The notes beneath the pieces are model-generated. The model was not told the origin of the DNA. It did not search any database and saw only the letters and a program-made list of their open reading frames with translations. From NCBI GenBank assembly GCA_050117475.1, contig JASFMR010000086.1, positions 1 to 14,905 on the forward strand: a stretch of DNA of 14,905 nucleotides, given 5' to 3'. The translations under genes were made by a program, and so were the position numbers. Source of the DNA: Fodinibius sp050117475. GTDB taxonomy: Bacteria > Bacteroidota > Rhodothermia > Balneolales > Balneolaceae. Positions 1-7,971 of this stretch are shown here, in pieces; the first letter of the stretch is position 1, and every line of letters starts with the position of its first letter.

Positions 1-2015
1 GATTTGCCGTTGGCTACCAAAACCTCTGCTTTGGCATCAATGCGAATCCGCTGTATAATACGATCCAGATTCTGCCTGGCATCGGTTACTGCCTTAGGAT
101 CATGGACGACCATTTTGATATTCACCTCCGCATCCCACCATTTTCGGCTGCTTTGCAGAAGGTACGCCAAGATCATCATGAGTCCACCATTGCCTTTTAA
201 CCCACCCCACCAGATATCAATTCGTTTCCGTTCACCGAAACCCAGTTTTTTATTATTATGTACAATTATAATGTTTCGTTGCTGGGCATAAAAACTGGAA
301 ATCATATCGCAGTACCTGTCACGTACCTCGGCGCTTTCGCTGTCTCCCAAGATAATTGTATTTGGAACCAAGGCACCCAACCCATACGCTTCTACCAAGT
401 CTTTCGCACCCTGAAATGAATCCGGGCCCGTTGTGACCCGAACCAGTCCCTGGATACTTCGTTTCGCTAAAAATTCACGGATATTTTTCTCTAGAACCTG
501 TTTACGCTCGGTCGTTATATTGTTATTCTTTAAAACTGTAGAAATTGTCAGAATTCCCCGGTTGTGTGTCAGCGAAGAAGCCAAATCAATCAGGTGCCAC
601 CGTTTTGTAGGCGCCCCCGATAACACGAGCGGATGGGGTCTCCATGTTTTGGCTTCAACGGTGGAATCCAGCCGCATTAATCCTGCCCGTGTGATAGCCA
701 TCCAAATGCCTCGCCGAACATCACCCCAGGCGGATTGCAACTCGCGACGCTCCAACCAAACAAATACAATTATTACAAATAAGGCTGCAATGATAGTGGC
801 AAAGGTGTTGATTAATAGCATTACAGCCACACACCCTACAGCCCCCAATAACGAAAAGCTCCAGTGTACTTTAAATTTTGGACGAAAGGACGGACTGCCC
901 AGCAAACGCTCTATACCGGCTGTAACATTCAGTACTCCGTACGTAGTCAAAAAAAACATGGTTAGGACCGGTGCGATAATATTTAAATTTCCGAGCCAAA
1001 CAGCTGTCAGTGCCACCCCAAGGGTTACGAGAGTGCCAACACGCGGGGTATCCTCTTCGCCGTCTCCACGACCGAGCCACCGAAGCCAGCGCGGTAATAC
1101 GCCGTCGCGAGCCAATGCCTGCAAAACGCGCGGAGCACCAAGAATACTCCCCATCGCGCTAGAAAGCGTGGCTCCCCAGACCCCGATCAGGATAGCATCC
1201 CCCCAATACGCAATTTTTCGCATTATAAAAGGATCTTCAATCAACGTAAGGGCATCAGCCCGGTTAGCCAGTAAAATAGGAAGCCCCATATAAATAACAT
1301 ATCCCACACCAATTGCCCAAAATGTCCCCTTGGGAATGGATTTGCCGGGATCTTTAAGATCACCCGACATATTTACCCCGGCCATAATACCGGTCACTGC
1401 CGGGAAGAAAACGGCAAAGACGGTCCAAAATCCTTCAGAGTGTCGTTGGGCAGCACCCCACATCTCGATTTGAGACTGTTCCACCGGGCTTCCAAAAAGC
1501 AATGAAAGCAAGGATAGCACAATTCCAAACATAATGAAATACTGTGCCCTAATGGCGGCTTTTGCCGAAACAAGGGCTAAAATTGCTACTGCAATGGTTG
1601 TGACAATCCCTACGATTTTGAAGCTCAGCGACGGAAATACATCGACGACACTCTCCGCAAAACCCACCGTATATAAAGCCACTGACAGGGCCTGCGCCAA
1701 ATATAACGGAACGCCTATCGCACCCCCAGACTCAATACCCAGTGATCGGCTGATCATATAATACGCCCCTCCGATACGTACCCTTTGATCGGTAGCTATC
1801 GCTGCAATTGACAAAGCCGTCAAAAAAGTTATAGCCGTCGAAAGAGTAACAATAATTAATGTTCCGATCAGGCCAACATTCCCGACAACCCATCCAAAAC
1901 GCAGGTACATAATAACTCCGAGAATGGTCAGGATTGAGGGTGTAAAAACGCCACCAAAAGTCCCTAATCCATGTGGAGAGGAAGCAAGTACAAATTCTTT
2001 TTCTGGCTTTGTCAT
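1..2015 (-). CDS. SLC12-type cation-chloride cotransporter (APC superfamily), C-terminus beyond window
   Basis: An uninterrupted frame of 671 codons runs from ATG at 2015 to the window edge with no stop, so the 3' end is missing. The protein has a hydrophobic core of about residues 15-420 and then a soluble region. Family hallmarks seen: GTFGGVFTPSILTILGV at 18-34 (TM1), TDQRVRIGGAYYMISRSLG at 75-93, LYLAQALS at 104-111, GVNMSGDLKDPGKSIPKGT at 213-231 (TM6 and the following loop) and IDIWWGGLKGNGGL at 599-612 in the C-terminal domain. These match Na-K-Cl/K-Cl cotransporters (SLC12), which move chloride together with K+ and/or Na+ across the cytoplasmic membrane. Ion specificity cannot be read from sequence. 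The C-terminal domain is of the cytosolic SLC12 regulatory type. The 126-nt gap from the preceding channel gene shows no clear terminator, so read-through is possible; a hydrophobic micro-ORF lies in that gap (see findings). Confidence 0.9.
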   Translation of the reverse strand, partial: MTKPEKEFVLASSPHGLGTFGGVFTPSILTILGVIMYLRFGWVVGNVGLIGTLIIVTLSTAITFLTALSIAAIATDQRVRIGGAYYMISRSLGIESGGAIGVPLYLAQALSVALYTVGFAESVVDVFPSLSFKIVGIVTTIAVAILALVSAKAAIRAQYFIMFGIVLSLLSLLFGSPVEQSQIEMWGAAQRHSEGFWTVFAVFFPAVTGIMAGVNMSGDLKDPGKSIPKGTFWAIGVGYVIYMGLPILLANRADALTLIEDPFIMRKIAYWGDAILIGVWGATLSSAMGSILGAPRVLQALARDGVLPRWLRWLGRGDGEEDTPRVGTLVTLGVALTAVWLGNLNIIAPVLTMFFLTTYGVLNVTAGIERLLGSPSFRPKFKVHWSFSLLGAVGCVAVMLLINTFATIIAALFVIIVFVWLERRELQSAWGDVRRGIWMAITRAGLMRLDSTVEAKTWRPHPLVLSGAPTKRWHLIDLASSLTHNRGILTISTVLKNNNITTERKQVLEKNIREFLAKRSIQGLVRVTTGPDSFQGAKDLVEAYGLGALVPNTIILGDSESAEVRDRYCDMISSFYAQQRNIIIVHNNKKLGFGERKRIDIWWGGLKGNGGLMMILAYLLQSSRKWWDAEVNIKMVVHDPKAVTDARQNLDRIIQRIRIDAKAEVLVANGK

Positions 2016-2141
2016 CTTATAACCAAATCAATATTCTGTAAAAAGTATGATTAATGTAATTATCACTGGAACCAGGAGGGCTATTAAAAAGAATGTTATT
2101 CCCAATAAACATACAATTTTTAAAAACTAAAAGAGGATTAC

Positions 2142-3617
2142 CTATAAGTCGTACGTAATAGGTTTATTAACTTTAAAATCGTAAAGCGTCAGCTTGCGAA
2201 GCTGATACAAACCGGTCCAAAACGTACGAAGCGCCCGGATATAAGCTTGGCGGGCTGAATCTTTTTCGTTCTGTGCAATAAAAAGATTCGTAATTTCAAT
2301 TTTGCCGATAAGGTATCGATTTTGGGCAACTTGATAACGACGTTGGGCAATGGTATCGGCTTGGGCTGCCAGAAGAACCTGCTTGCGAAGCTGAAGAAAC
2401 TGGCTCACATTATATTCTACCTGCTGTACAAATTCTCGGCGCTGAAACTGAATATTGTTTGCAACTTCCCGTTGTTGGTTTTCAGCAGCATTAATTTGGG
2501 CCCGTTCCTTACCCCAGTTAAAGATGGGAACATCAAAACCCACACTTACGAACTGCCTATTTTCGGGATTTTTATAAAGGTCACTAAACTGTTCAGATGT
2601 CTGGTTCAAGCCATAATTAATGTTCAATGTGGCATTAAAATTAGCATCACTTTTTGCCTGTGCCAAGTCGCGTTCAGCTTGAATCTCATTAAGCCTATAG
2701 GTTAACGATTCACTATTATTCTGTAGTGCCAGGCGCTTAGCCTTTTCGATATTCACCGAAATTTCAGGCAACTCTTCCGGCTCTTTCAAATCGAGAGTAA
2801 CATCGGTAGGATATCCTAGTAAAATTTTGAACTCATTGAGCACCCTGTTATACTCTATTTGGGCTGACGTTAATGACGATTCGGCATTTCGCAACGCCAG
2901 CTCACTCTGTAAAAGATCATTTTCTGCAATACTGCCCACATTATACCGGCCTTTTGATATTTGATAAATAGAATCATTCCGGGTGACATTAAATCGGGCA
3001 TTTTCCAAATTAATCTTGGCCAGGTAGACATCAAAAAAACGTTGTGTGACGGTCAGTGAAATATCTTCCATATCCTCAACATACTTCTTCTTGGCAATCC
3101 TATACTGGAGCGGTTCGGTTTTATTGCGCCATTTCAGACGGTTGAACTGAAAGATAGGCTGACTCAACCCCACAACCAGGGGCGTACTTTGCCAAAGATA
3201 ACTGTTTTCATCTTTAAAAATCCCCAGCCTGGTAATTCCGGAAGACAGGGAAAGGGTACCACCCGTTGGAAGAATATTCTGGTCCAATGAAAAAGACATG
3301 GATGCTTCTGATTGCTTTCGCGATGAAAAGGTAATTTGCCCATTATCCAGAGTATTCGAAAAAATAGATTTGTTATAATTTGGAGCATCCCCGGAAAACG
3401 TAAGGCTGGGTAAGAGGTCTGCCTGGAACGACTTGTACTGCCATTTACTGGAAATCAGTGCGTATCTCGCTGCTTTGGCAACTGAACTCTGATCTTGTGC
3501 GATATTTATACATTGGTCTAGGCTGAGAGTCCCCAGGTCTTTTCGATTTTGTGCAAAAGCTTGTCCATAAAAGATAATTGCCAACGGAACAATAAGAAGA
3601 ATACTAAATTTATTCAT
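2142..3617 (-). CDS. TolC-family outer-membrane efflux channel
   Basis: The predicted 491-residue protein begins MNKFSILLIVPLAIIFYGQA and has a signal peptide probably cleaved after AFA (residue 22). The mature protein is rich in long Gln/Asn/Ala/Leu helices arranged as two outer-membrane efflux (OEP) repeats, about residues 30-260 and 275-480, and its length fits the TolC family. Such proteins trimerise into an outer-membrane barrel with a periplasmic alpha-tunnel and form the exit duct of tripartite exporters. I chose ATG 3617 because the upstream in-frame start (TTG at 3686) adds 23 residues ahead of an obvious signal peptide. The ATG overlaps the last codons and stop of the permease gene by 8 nt, which suggests translational coupling. 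It is the last gene of the adaptor-permease-channel operon. Substrate unknown. Confidence 0.9.
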   Translation of the reverse strand: MNKFSILLIVPLAIIFYGQAFAQNRKDLGTLSLDQCINIAQDQSSVAKAARYALISSKWQYKSFQADLLPSLTFSGDAPNYNKSIFSNTLDNGQITFSSRKQSEASMSFSLDQNILPTGGTLSLSSGITRLGIFKDENSYLWQSTPLVVGLSQPIFQFNRLKWRNKTEPLQYRIAKKKYVEDMEDISLTVTQRFFDVYLAKINLENARFNVTRNDSIYQISKGRYNVGSIAENDLLQSELALRNAESSLTSAQIEYNRVLNEFKILLGYPTDVTLDLKEPEELPEISVNIEKAKRLALQNNSESLTYRLNEIQAERDLAQAKSDANFNATLNINYGLNQTSEQFSDLYKNPENRQFVSVGFDVPIFNWGKERAQINAAENQQREVANNIQFQRREFVQQVEYNVSQFLQLRKQVLLAAQADTIAQRRYQVAQNRYLIGKIEITNLFIAQNEKDSARQAYIRALRTFWTGLYQLRKLTLYDFKVNKPITYDL

Positions 3618-4962
3618 GTCGTAAGGCATGTACAGGATCTTGTTTGGCCGCTCTCTGAGCGGGGAAATAGCCAAAGACCACCCCAATGGCCATAGCTACT
3701 CCAAATGAAATTAGAATTGAGGTAAGGGTTACAATGGTTACAATGCCGGCTGTTAATTCAATAATATAACTAAATGCAATACCGATAATGATTCCTATCA
3801 CCCCTCCGGTAACGCTAATAGCCAGTGCTTCGGTCAAAAACTGGAGCTGAATATCGCGGCGATGTGCCCCTACAGCGCGTCGCACACCAATTTCACGATA
3901 TCGTTCGACTACAGACGCCAACATGATATTCATGATACCAATACCACCAACCAGTAATGAAATTGATGCAATGGAAGATAGTACAATATTGAAAATTTCC
4001 TGTGTCCGCCGTTGCTGTTGCAACAACATTTCCGGTACGATCACCTCGAAATCAACAACCGAATTATGACGGCGCTGCAACATCCTACGAAGAATTTCAG
4101 CAATAGGAACGCTGTATTTTGAATCACTGACATGGACAATCAACTTGTCCACCTGGTGGTAATTCGCCGGCTGATTTTGGTTATCTGAATTATCTTCATT
4201 GTCGTTATCATTTCGCTGGGCTGCCGCTTTTTGTATTTCTTGCCCGGTTACCATGGCTCGGTTCTTATAACGCAGCAAAGCCGTCGTAGCCGGCAAATAA
4301 ATATCCAGGTTATAATTTCGGATCCCAAGGTTTTGAATGTTGTCGGTGCTTAACTTTCGCTCTTTTAACACCCCAACCACAGTCAGCCAAACCGTGCCGG
4401 CCTTAATTTCTTTCCCAATAGGATTCTGCCCTGCAAAAAATTTTGCTTTTACATCCGCGCCTATAACACAAACGGGTTCTGCATTCTTTATTTGCAAAGA
4501 AGTGAAAGCATTCCCTTGGGCGATTTCGAAATTATTGATATGCAGATAATCCTTGTTTACCCCCACCAGCTTCCCGGTACGCAACCGTCCCTCCCTGATA
4601 AACGATGTTTCATAAACGATTTCAGGACTTAGGGAAGTTACATGTGGAATTTTTTTCCTGATACTATTCATGTCCCCGAGCGTGAGGCCGGGAGAATACT
4701 TATCCTGCTTCTGGTGGATAGCCGTTTGATTGGATACGTCTTCATCCATCTGCTTTATTACAGGCTGGATGATCACATTGTTTGTCCCCAACAGTTTCAT
4801 TTGGCTCAGCACTTCTTCCTGTGCTCCCCGTCCTATAGCCAGCATAGATATCACTGAGGCTACCCCAAATATTATCCCGAGAGAAGTCAGAAATGACCGC
4901 ATCTTATTTTGGCGAATGGCCTCAAGAGCAATATCAAGGTTATATAGAATAATTTGAAGCAA
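3610..4962 (-). CDS. MacB/FtsX-type ABC transporter permease (no ATPase domain)
   Basis: The 450-residue protein has the architecture of MacB-type permeases. An amphipathic N-terminus is followed by TM1 (about 24-44, SLGIIFGVASVISMLAIGRG), a large periplasmic MacB_PCD domain (45-325), and three C-terminal helices (about 326-350, 380-403, 410-432). The conserved FtsX block VGGIGIMNIMLASVVERYRE is at 338-357, followed by IGVRRAVGA. There is no nucleotide-binding domain, so it is a split-type permease needing a separate LolD/MacB-like ATPase. The start is unusual: no in-frame ATG precedes TM1. The first ATG is codon 21, which would remove the conserved pre-TM1 stretch (NLDIALEAIRQNK), so TTG at 4962 is the likely start; a nearby ATT is an alternative. 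An Asn/Asp-rich low-complexity stretch (residues 250-264) interrupts the periplasmic domain. It lies 41 nt downstream of the adaptor gene and overlaps the channel gene. Confidence 0.9.
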   Translation of the reverse strand: MLQIILYNLDIALEAIRQNKMRSFLTSLGIIFGVASVISMLAIGRGAQEEVLSQMKLLGTNNVIIQPVIKQMDEDVSNQTAIHQKQDKYSPGLTLGDMNSIRKKIPHVTSLSPEIVYETSFIREGRLRTGKLVGVNKDYLHINNFEIAQGNAFTSLQIKNAEPVCVIGADVKAKFFAGQNPIGKEIKAGTVWLTVVGVLKERKLSTDNIQNLGIRNYNLDIYLPATTALLRYKNRAMVTGQEIQKAAAQRNDNDNEDNSDNQNQPANYHQVDKLIVHVSDSKYSVPIAEILRRMLQRRHNSVVDFEVIVPEMLLQQQRRTQEIFNIVLSSIASISLLVGGIGIMNIMLASVVERYREIGVRRAVGAHRRDIQLQFLTEALAISVTGGVIGIIIGIAFSYIIELTAGIVTIVTLTSILISFGVAMAIGVVFGYFPAQRAAKQDPVHALRHE

Positions 4963-5003
4963 AATAGGAATCCAAGACTGTGGTTTTTAGAAATGACAAC
5001 CGG

Positions 5004-6401
5004 TTACCGTTGCGCCTGCTTCTCACCACCGGCATCCTTGTTCATTCTTTTGCTGTGTCGGTTTGAAATATCTTCTTTTGGCATTTCTTCAGGCTTTTTT
5101 TGGGGCTCCCGCTGCATTTTCTCTTTCTCATATTTCCTCAGTATATCATCAGCCAAATATATTTTACGGATACCGGCCGTATCAGAGGGCGTTGACAAAT
5201 ACAGCTGGTCATCTTCCGAAACGCCTTCATGTATAATCACATCATTTTCATTCATCAAACCCAGAACCACTTGCTGCATAACTACATCCAGACCTTCTCT
5301 CTTAAATACAAAATTAAGCGAATCACGTGTGTGTATCGTTTCTAAAGGCACGTAGAGCACGTCATCAACTGAATTAACATGAATGGTATTGCTCGTTGTC
5401 ATCGCCGGACGCAGGGTAGTATCCGATTCATTAACTTCAATAACCACCTGGAATACTTTGGAATCCGAATTGGGACGCTGCTCACCGATATTGGCAACAT
5501 TCGTAACCACCCCCGTCAGTTTCTTTTCGGGCATTGCATCCAAGCCGATATCTACCTTCTGGCCAACCCTGACATTTTGGATATCCACCTCGTTCACATA
5601 CGTTTCTGAATTCATCACACTAAAATCGGGCAGTTCAGCAACAACCGGATCCCAGGCGCTGATTGAACTCCCTTCGGTCACCTTGGAACCATCCCGGTGT
5701 CGGCGGTAAATCACCATGCCATTTTCAGGTGCATAGATTGTAAATTTTTTCATGGCGTCCTTAATACGTTGAACCTGGCGCTGCTCCTGTTTTAAATCGG
5801 TTTGCATCTTTTTTATTTCGACCTCGGCCTGTCGAACCTGAGTCTTATAATTTTTTTGAGCCTGCTCAAGTGCCCTCTGTGCTTTCTCATAATCAATTTT
5901 AACTTGTCGCTGCACAGCCGGCGATTCGTATTTAGATTGCTCTACGGCTATTTTCGCTTCTTCAAGGCCATATTTAAGGTTAACCAGATTATCCCTGGCT
6001 TTTGATAAATTCAGGGCACTGTCCAGCTGGGCACTTTCTAGCTTGGACTCTGCTTCCTGCAAATCAAGCTGTGCATCCTGGAGTTTACTTGTAATCTCAG
6101 AGCGATCCAGCTCAGCAACAAAGTCTCCTTTTTGAACAACTGTGCCTTCCGGGATCAACCGCTGGATAGGCACTGAATATATTCGAAATTCGCGGATACC
6201 GTCCGGGCCCCGTATACTCGTAGAGTTTTTGGCGCGAAGCTCTCCCGTGGTGGTAATATCAACATTAAAAGTTCCAACTTGTGGAGAGGTGTAAATCGCC
6301 GGCGTCTCACTTGATTCTCTTCCAAAGGCTAGCCAGAAAACAATTAAAAGCAAAAATCCGCCGACCCAGAAAAGATATTTCTTATTTTTTAGAAAATTCA
6401 T
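5004..6401 (-). CDS. HlyD/MacA-type periplasmic adaptor protein
   Basis: This 465-residue membrane-fusion protein links an inner-membrane permease to a TolC-type channel. In order: an N-terminal TM anchor (about 8-27, WVGGFLLLIVFWLAF); the first barrel-sandwich half (about 42-100, ending EGTVVQKGDFVAELDRSEI); a long alpha-hairpin coiled coil (about 101-220, Gln/Lys/Glu rich); the second barrel-sandwich half (about 221-262, YAPENGMVIYRRHRDG); a beta-barrel (about 262-345); and a membrane-proximal domain to about 405. The start at ATG 6401 gives a clean membrane anchor; no Shine-Dalgarno is visible. The last 45 residues are a highly charged Lys/Glu/Arg/Pro tail not typical of the family. It is the first gene of the adaptor-permease-channel operon, with 214 nt of non-coding DNA upstream where the operon promoter should lie. 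Confidence 0.92.
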   Translation of the reverse strand: MNFLKNKKYLFWVGGFLLLIVFWLAFGRESSETPAIYTSPQVGTFNVDITTTGELRAKNSTSIRGPDGIREFRIYSVPIQRLIPEGTVVQKGDFVAELDRSEITSKLQDAQLDLQEAESKLESAQLDSALNLSKARDNLVNLKYGLEEAKIAVEQSKYESPAVQRQVKIDYEKAQRALEQAQKNYKTQVRQAEVEIKKMQTDLKQEQRQVQRIKDAMKKFTIYAPENGMVIYRRHRDGSKVTEGSSISAWDPVVAELPDFSVMNSETYVNEVDIQNVRVGQKVDIGLDAMPEKKLTGVVTNVANIGEQRPNSDSKVFQVVIEVNESDTTLRPAMTTSNTIHVNSVDDVLYVPLETIHTRDSLNFVFKREGLDVVMQQVVLGLMNENDVIIHEGVSEDDQLYLSTPSDTAGIRKIYLADDILRKYEKEKMQREPQKKPEEMPKEDISNRHSKRMNKDAGGEKQAQR

Positions 6402-6615
6402 GCCATTACGTATTCAAGTTTATTACTGAAAGGCAGCGCAATCATTATCTTTTATCGTCAGAACCGCCAAGTAACGCCCAACCAACAATTATTAATTTAT
6501 TATTGTTATAGTATATACGGATGGAAACACGAAAAATAAACCCTCTTGGTATTATTAGTATTTATTTTTCATAAAATTTTACAACCTTTGCAATAGAAAT
6601 GAAAAATGCCTGAGA
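6402..6615 (-). promoter_or_regulatory. Intergenic leader between panD and the export operon
   Basis: This 214-nt AT-rich gap should contain the promoter for the export operon, since the genes on both sides are on the minus strand. On the minus strand there is a -10-like TATACT within the run gtatatactataac (plus positions about 6507-6520), but no convincing -35 or Bacteroidota -33 partner. No hairpin terminator for panD is visible, so panD transcripts may run into the export genes. No credible ORF. Confidence 0.25.
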
Positions 6616-7041
6616 TTATTTATCAACAACCGTATTATCTACCAAACCCGTCTCTAAATCATATTTTGTGGCATACTTCGTCTCATCAATAATCTTTTTT
6701 GGATCGTTATTTTCATCAACGATAACCACCTTGGGATTGAACTCCTTCGCTTCGTCTGGGGTCATTTCGGCATATGAGATTACGATGATGCGATCTCCCA
6801 CCTGAGTCAAGCGAGCAGCTGCTCCATTCAGGCAACAAACACGTGAACCGGCACCGCCGGGTATGGTATAGGTTTCAAGGCGCGCTCCATTTGTAATATT
6901 GACAACCTGCACTTTTTCGTAGGGGAGTATGCCGGCTTCATCAAGCAACTCTCGATCAATTGTGATACTTCCTTCATAATGAAGATTTGCTTCCGTAACC
7001 TTCATTTGGTGTAACTTGGATTTGAACATCGTCAATTTCAT
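6616..7041 (-). CDS. panD: Aspartate 1-decarboxylase (pyruvoyl enzyme)
   Basis: PanD decarboxylates L-aspartate to beta-alanine, the second substrate for pantothenate synthesis, in the cytoplasm. The N-terminus MKLTMFKSKLHQ aligns residue for residue with the E. coli start (MIRTMLQGKLHR). It places the self-cleavage site EGS at residues 23-25, where Ser25 becomes the pyruvoyl cofactor as in the family. Downstream are the conserved TNGARLETY and NGAAARL-type blocks. At 141 residues it exceeds the usual 126 or so by a C-terminal extension (about 118-141, acidic/Lys rich). An upstream in-frame TTG (7059) would overlap panC and add six residues not present in the family; ATG 7041 is preferred. 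It lies 7 nt after the panC stop and so is co-transcribed and probably coupled. Confidence 0.97.
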   Translation of the reverse strand: MKLTMFKSKLHQMKVTEANLHYEGSITIDRELLDEAGILPYEKVQVVNITNGARLETYTIPGGAGSRVCCLNGAAARLTQVGDRIIVISYAEMTPDEAKEFNPKVVIVDENNDPKKIIDETKYATKYDLETGLVDNTVVDK

Positions 7042-7048
7042 ATCAGCA

Positions 7049-7897
7049 CTAAATTTCAATAATAATGTTATCGATCAAACGCGTTTCCCCCAGATAAACG
7101 GCCCCAGCCAGAATATATTTGGCAGATGCATCAAGGTTTTTAACCGGAGACATATTATCGAATGAAAACAGGTTAAGATAATCAATTTTAAAACCTTTTG
7201 CCTCAAGTTCGCTTTTTTGATGATCCAGAAGCAATTTTAGGTTCCTTGCCCCCCCATAAATCTGCTTGCCCACATAACGCAGTGCTCGATATAGGCCGGG
7301 AGCCCGTTTTCGCTGATCATCATCCAGGTATTTATTTCTGCTGCTGAGTGCCAAACCATCATTGGCCCGCTTGATGGGCCCCATTAATAAATTGACTTCA
7401 TGATTAAACTCCTCTACCATCTGCTGCAGAATACGAAACTGCTGGATGTCTTTTTGTCCAAAAACAGCGACATCCGGCTTGATGATATTAAACAACTTAT
7501 TCACAACCAGTAAAATCCCCTCAAAAAAACCGGGCCGGGATCCTCCATCCATATACTTGTTAAGCTCATTAAGCTCAATACGCAAATACTGCCTGGATGG
7601 ATACATAATCTTGTCGGTCGGGGCAAAAACCAGGCTAACGCCCTCCATCTCGCATTTCTTTAAATCATCCTCAAGCTGGCGCGGATATTCATCGAAATCC
7701 TCGTCGGGGCCAAATTGTTTGGGGTTTACATAAATCGACGCCACTACTTCATCCACATGCTCCTGTGCTAATCGGAATAATGAAAGATGCCCCTCATGAA
7801 GAGCACCCATAGTCGGTACAAAACCGATGGATTTCCCTTCCTGCTTGAGGGCCTTAACCTTATCACGAATTTCAGGAATTTTTTTAATTGCTTTCAT
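7049..7897 (-). CDS. panC: Pantothenate synthetase (pantoate--beta-alanine ligase)
   Basis: PanC condenses pantoate with beta-alanine, using ATP via a pantoyl-adenylate, to give pantothenate. The 282-residue length is typical. Motifs: FVPTMGALHEGHLSL at 26-40 with the nucleotide-binding His34 and His37; YVNPKQF at 56-62; FGQKDIQQ at 146-153; and GLALSSRN at 181-188, the KMSKS-like loop of this class. The usual RPGHF motif is RPGFF here (Phe124), a departure at a normally conserved histidine. The C-terminal dimerisation region ends with the conserved TRLIDN. ATG 7897 matches the family N-terminus (MKAIKKIPEIRD); an upstream TTG (7933) falls inside a hairpin and adds 12 unconserved residues. 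No Shine-Dalgarno is evident. A terminator-like hairpin ends only 12 nt before the start. panD follows after 7 nt. Confidence 0.97.
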   Translation of the reverse strand: MKAIKKIPEIRDKVKALKQEGKSIGFVPTMGALHEGHLSLFRLAQEHVDEVVASIYVNPKQFGPDEDFDEYPRQLEDDLKKCEMEGVSLVFAPTDKIMYPSRQYLRIELNELNKYMDGGSRPGFFEGILLVVNKLFNIIKPDVAVFGQKDIQQFRILQQMVEEFNHEVNLLMGPIKRANDGLALSSRNKYLDDDQRKRAPGLYRALRYVGKQIYGGARNLKLLLDHQKSELEAKGFKIDYLNLFSFDNMSPVKNLDASAKYILAGAVYLGETRLIDNIIIEI

Positions 7898-7909
7898 AAA
7901 TGATAAGCC

Positions 7910-7942
7910 AAAAAAGTAGGGGTCTATTGGCAATAAACCCCT
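7910..7942 (-). terminator. Intrinsic-terminator-like hairpin between E2 gene and panC
   Basis: On the minus strand AGGGGT and ACCCCT pair as a 6-bp GC-rich stem. It extends through a G-T wobble and TATT/AATA to about 11 bp around a GCC loop, and is followed by TAC and then six T residues. It lies 30 nt after the E2 stop and 12 nt before the panC ATG, leaving no room for a promoter between it and panC. It is either a leaky terminator that sets an E2-to-panCD expression step-down or an attenuator in a panC leader. Confidence 0.75.
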
Positions 7943-7971
7943 GCTCTGAACGCACTTAAATTATTTACAAT

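Noticed and set aside
433..1293. 286-codon plus-strand ORF
   Set aside because: It lies antisense to the SLC12 coding frame, has low-complexity Ser/Arg/Thr/Pro composition and no domain signal; the minus strand gives a continuous, motif-rich protein.
3618..3686. TTG-initiated extension of the TolC-type protein
   Set aside because: It would bury the signal peptide behind 23 residues that are only a shifted reading of the permease C-terminus.
7042..7059. TTG-initiated N-terminal extension of PanD
   Set aside because: It overlaps panC, and ATG 7041 aligns exactly with the known PanD start and puts the pyruvoyl serine at residue 25.
7898..7933. TTG-initiated N-terminal extension of PanC
   Set aside because: The start falls inside the terminator-like hairpin and the added residues are not part of the PanC fold.
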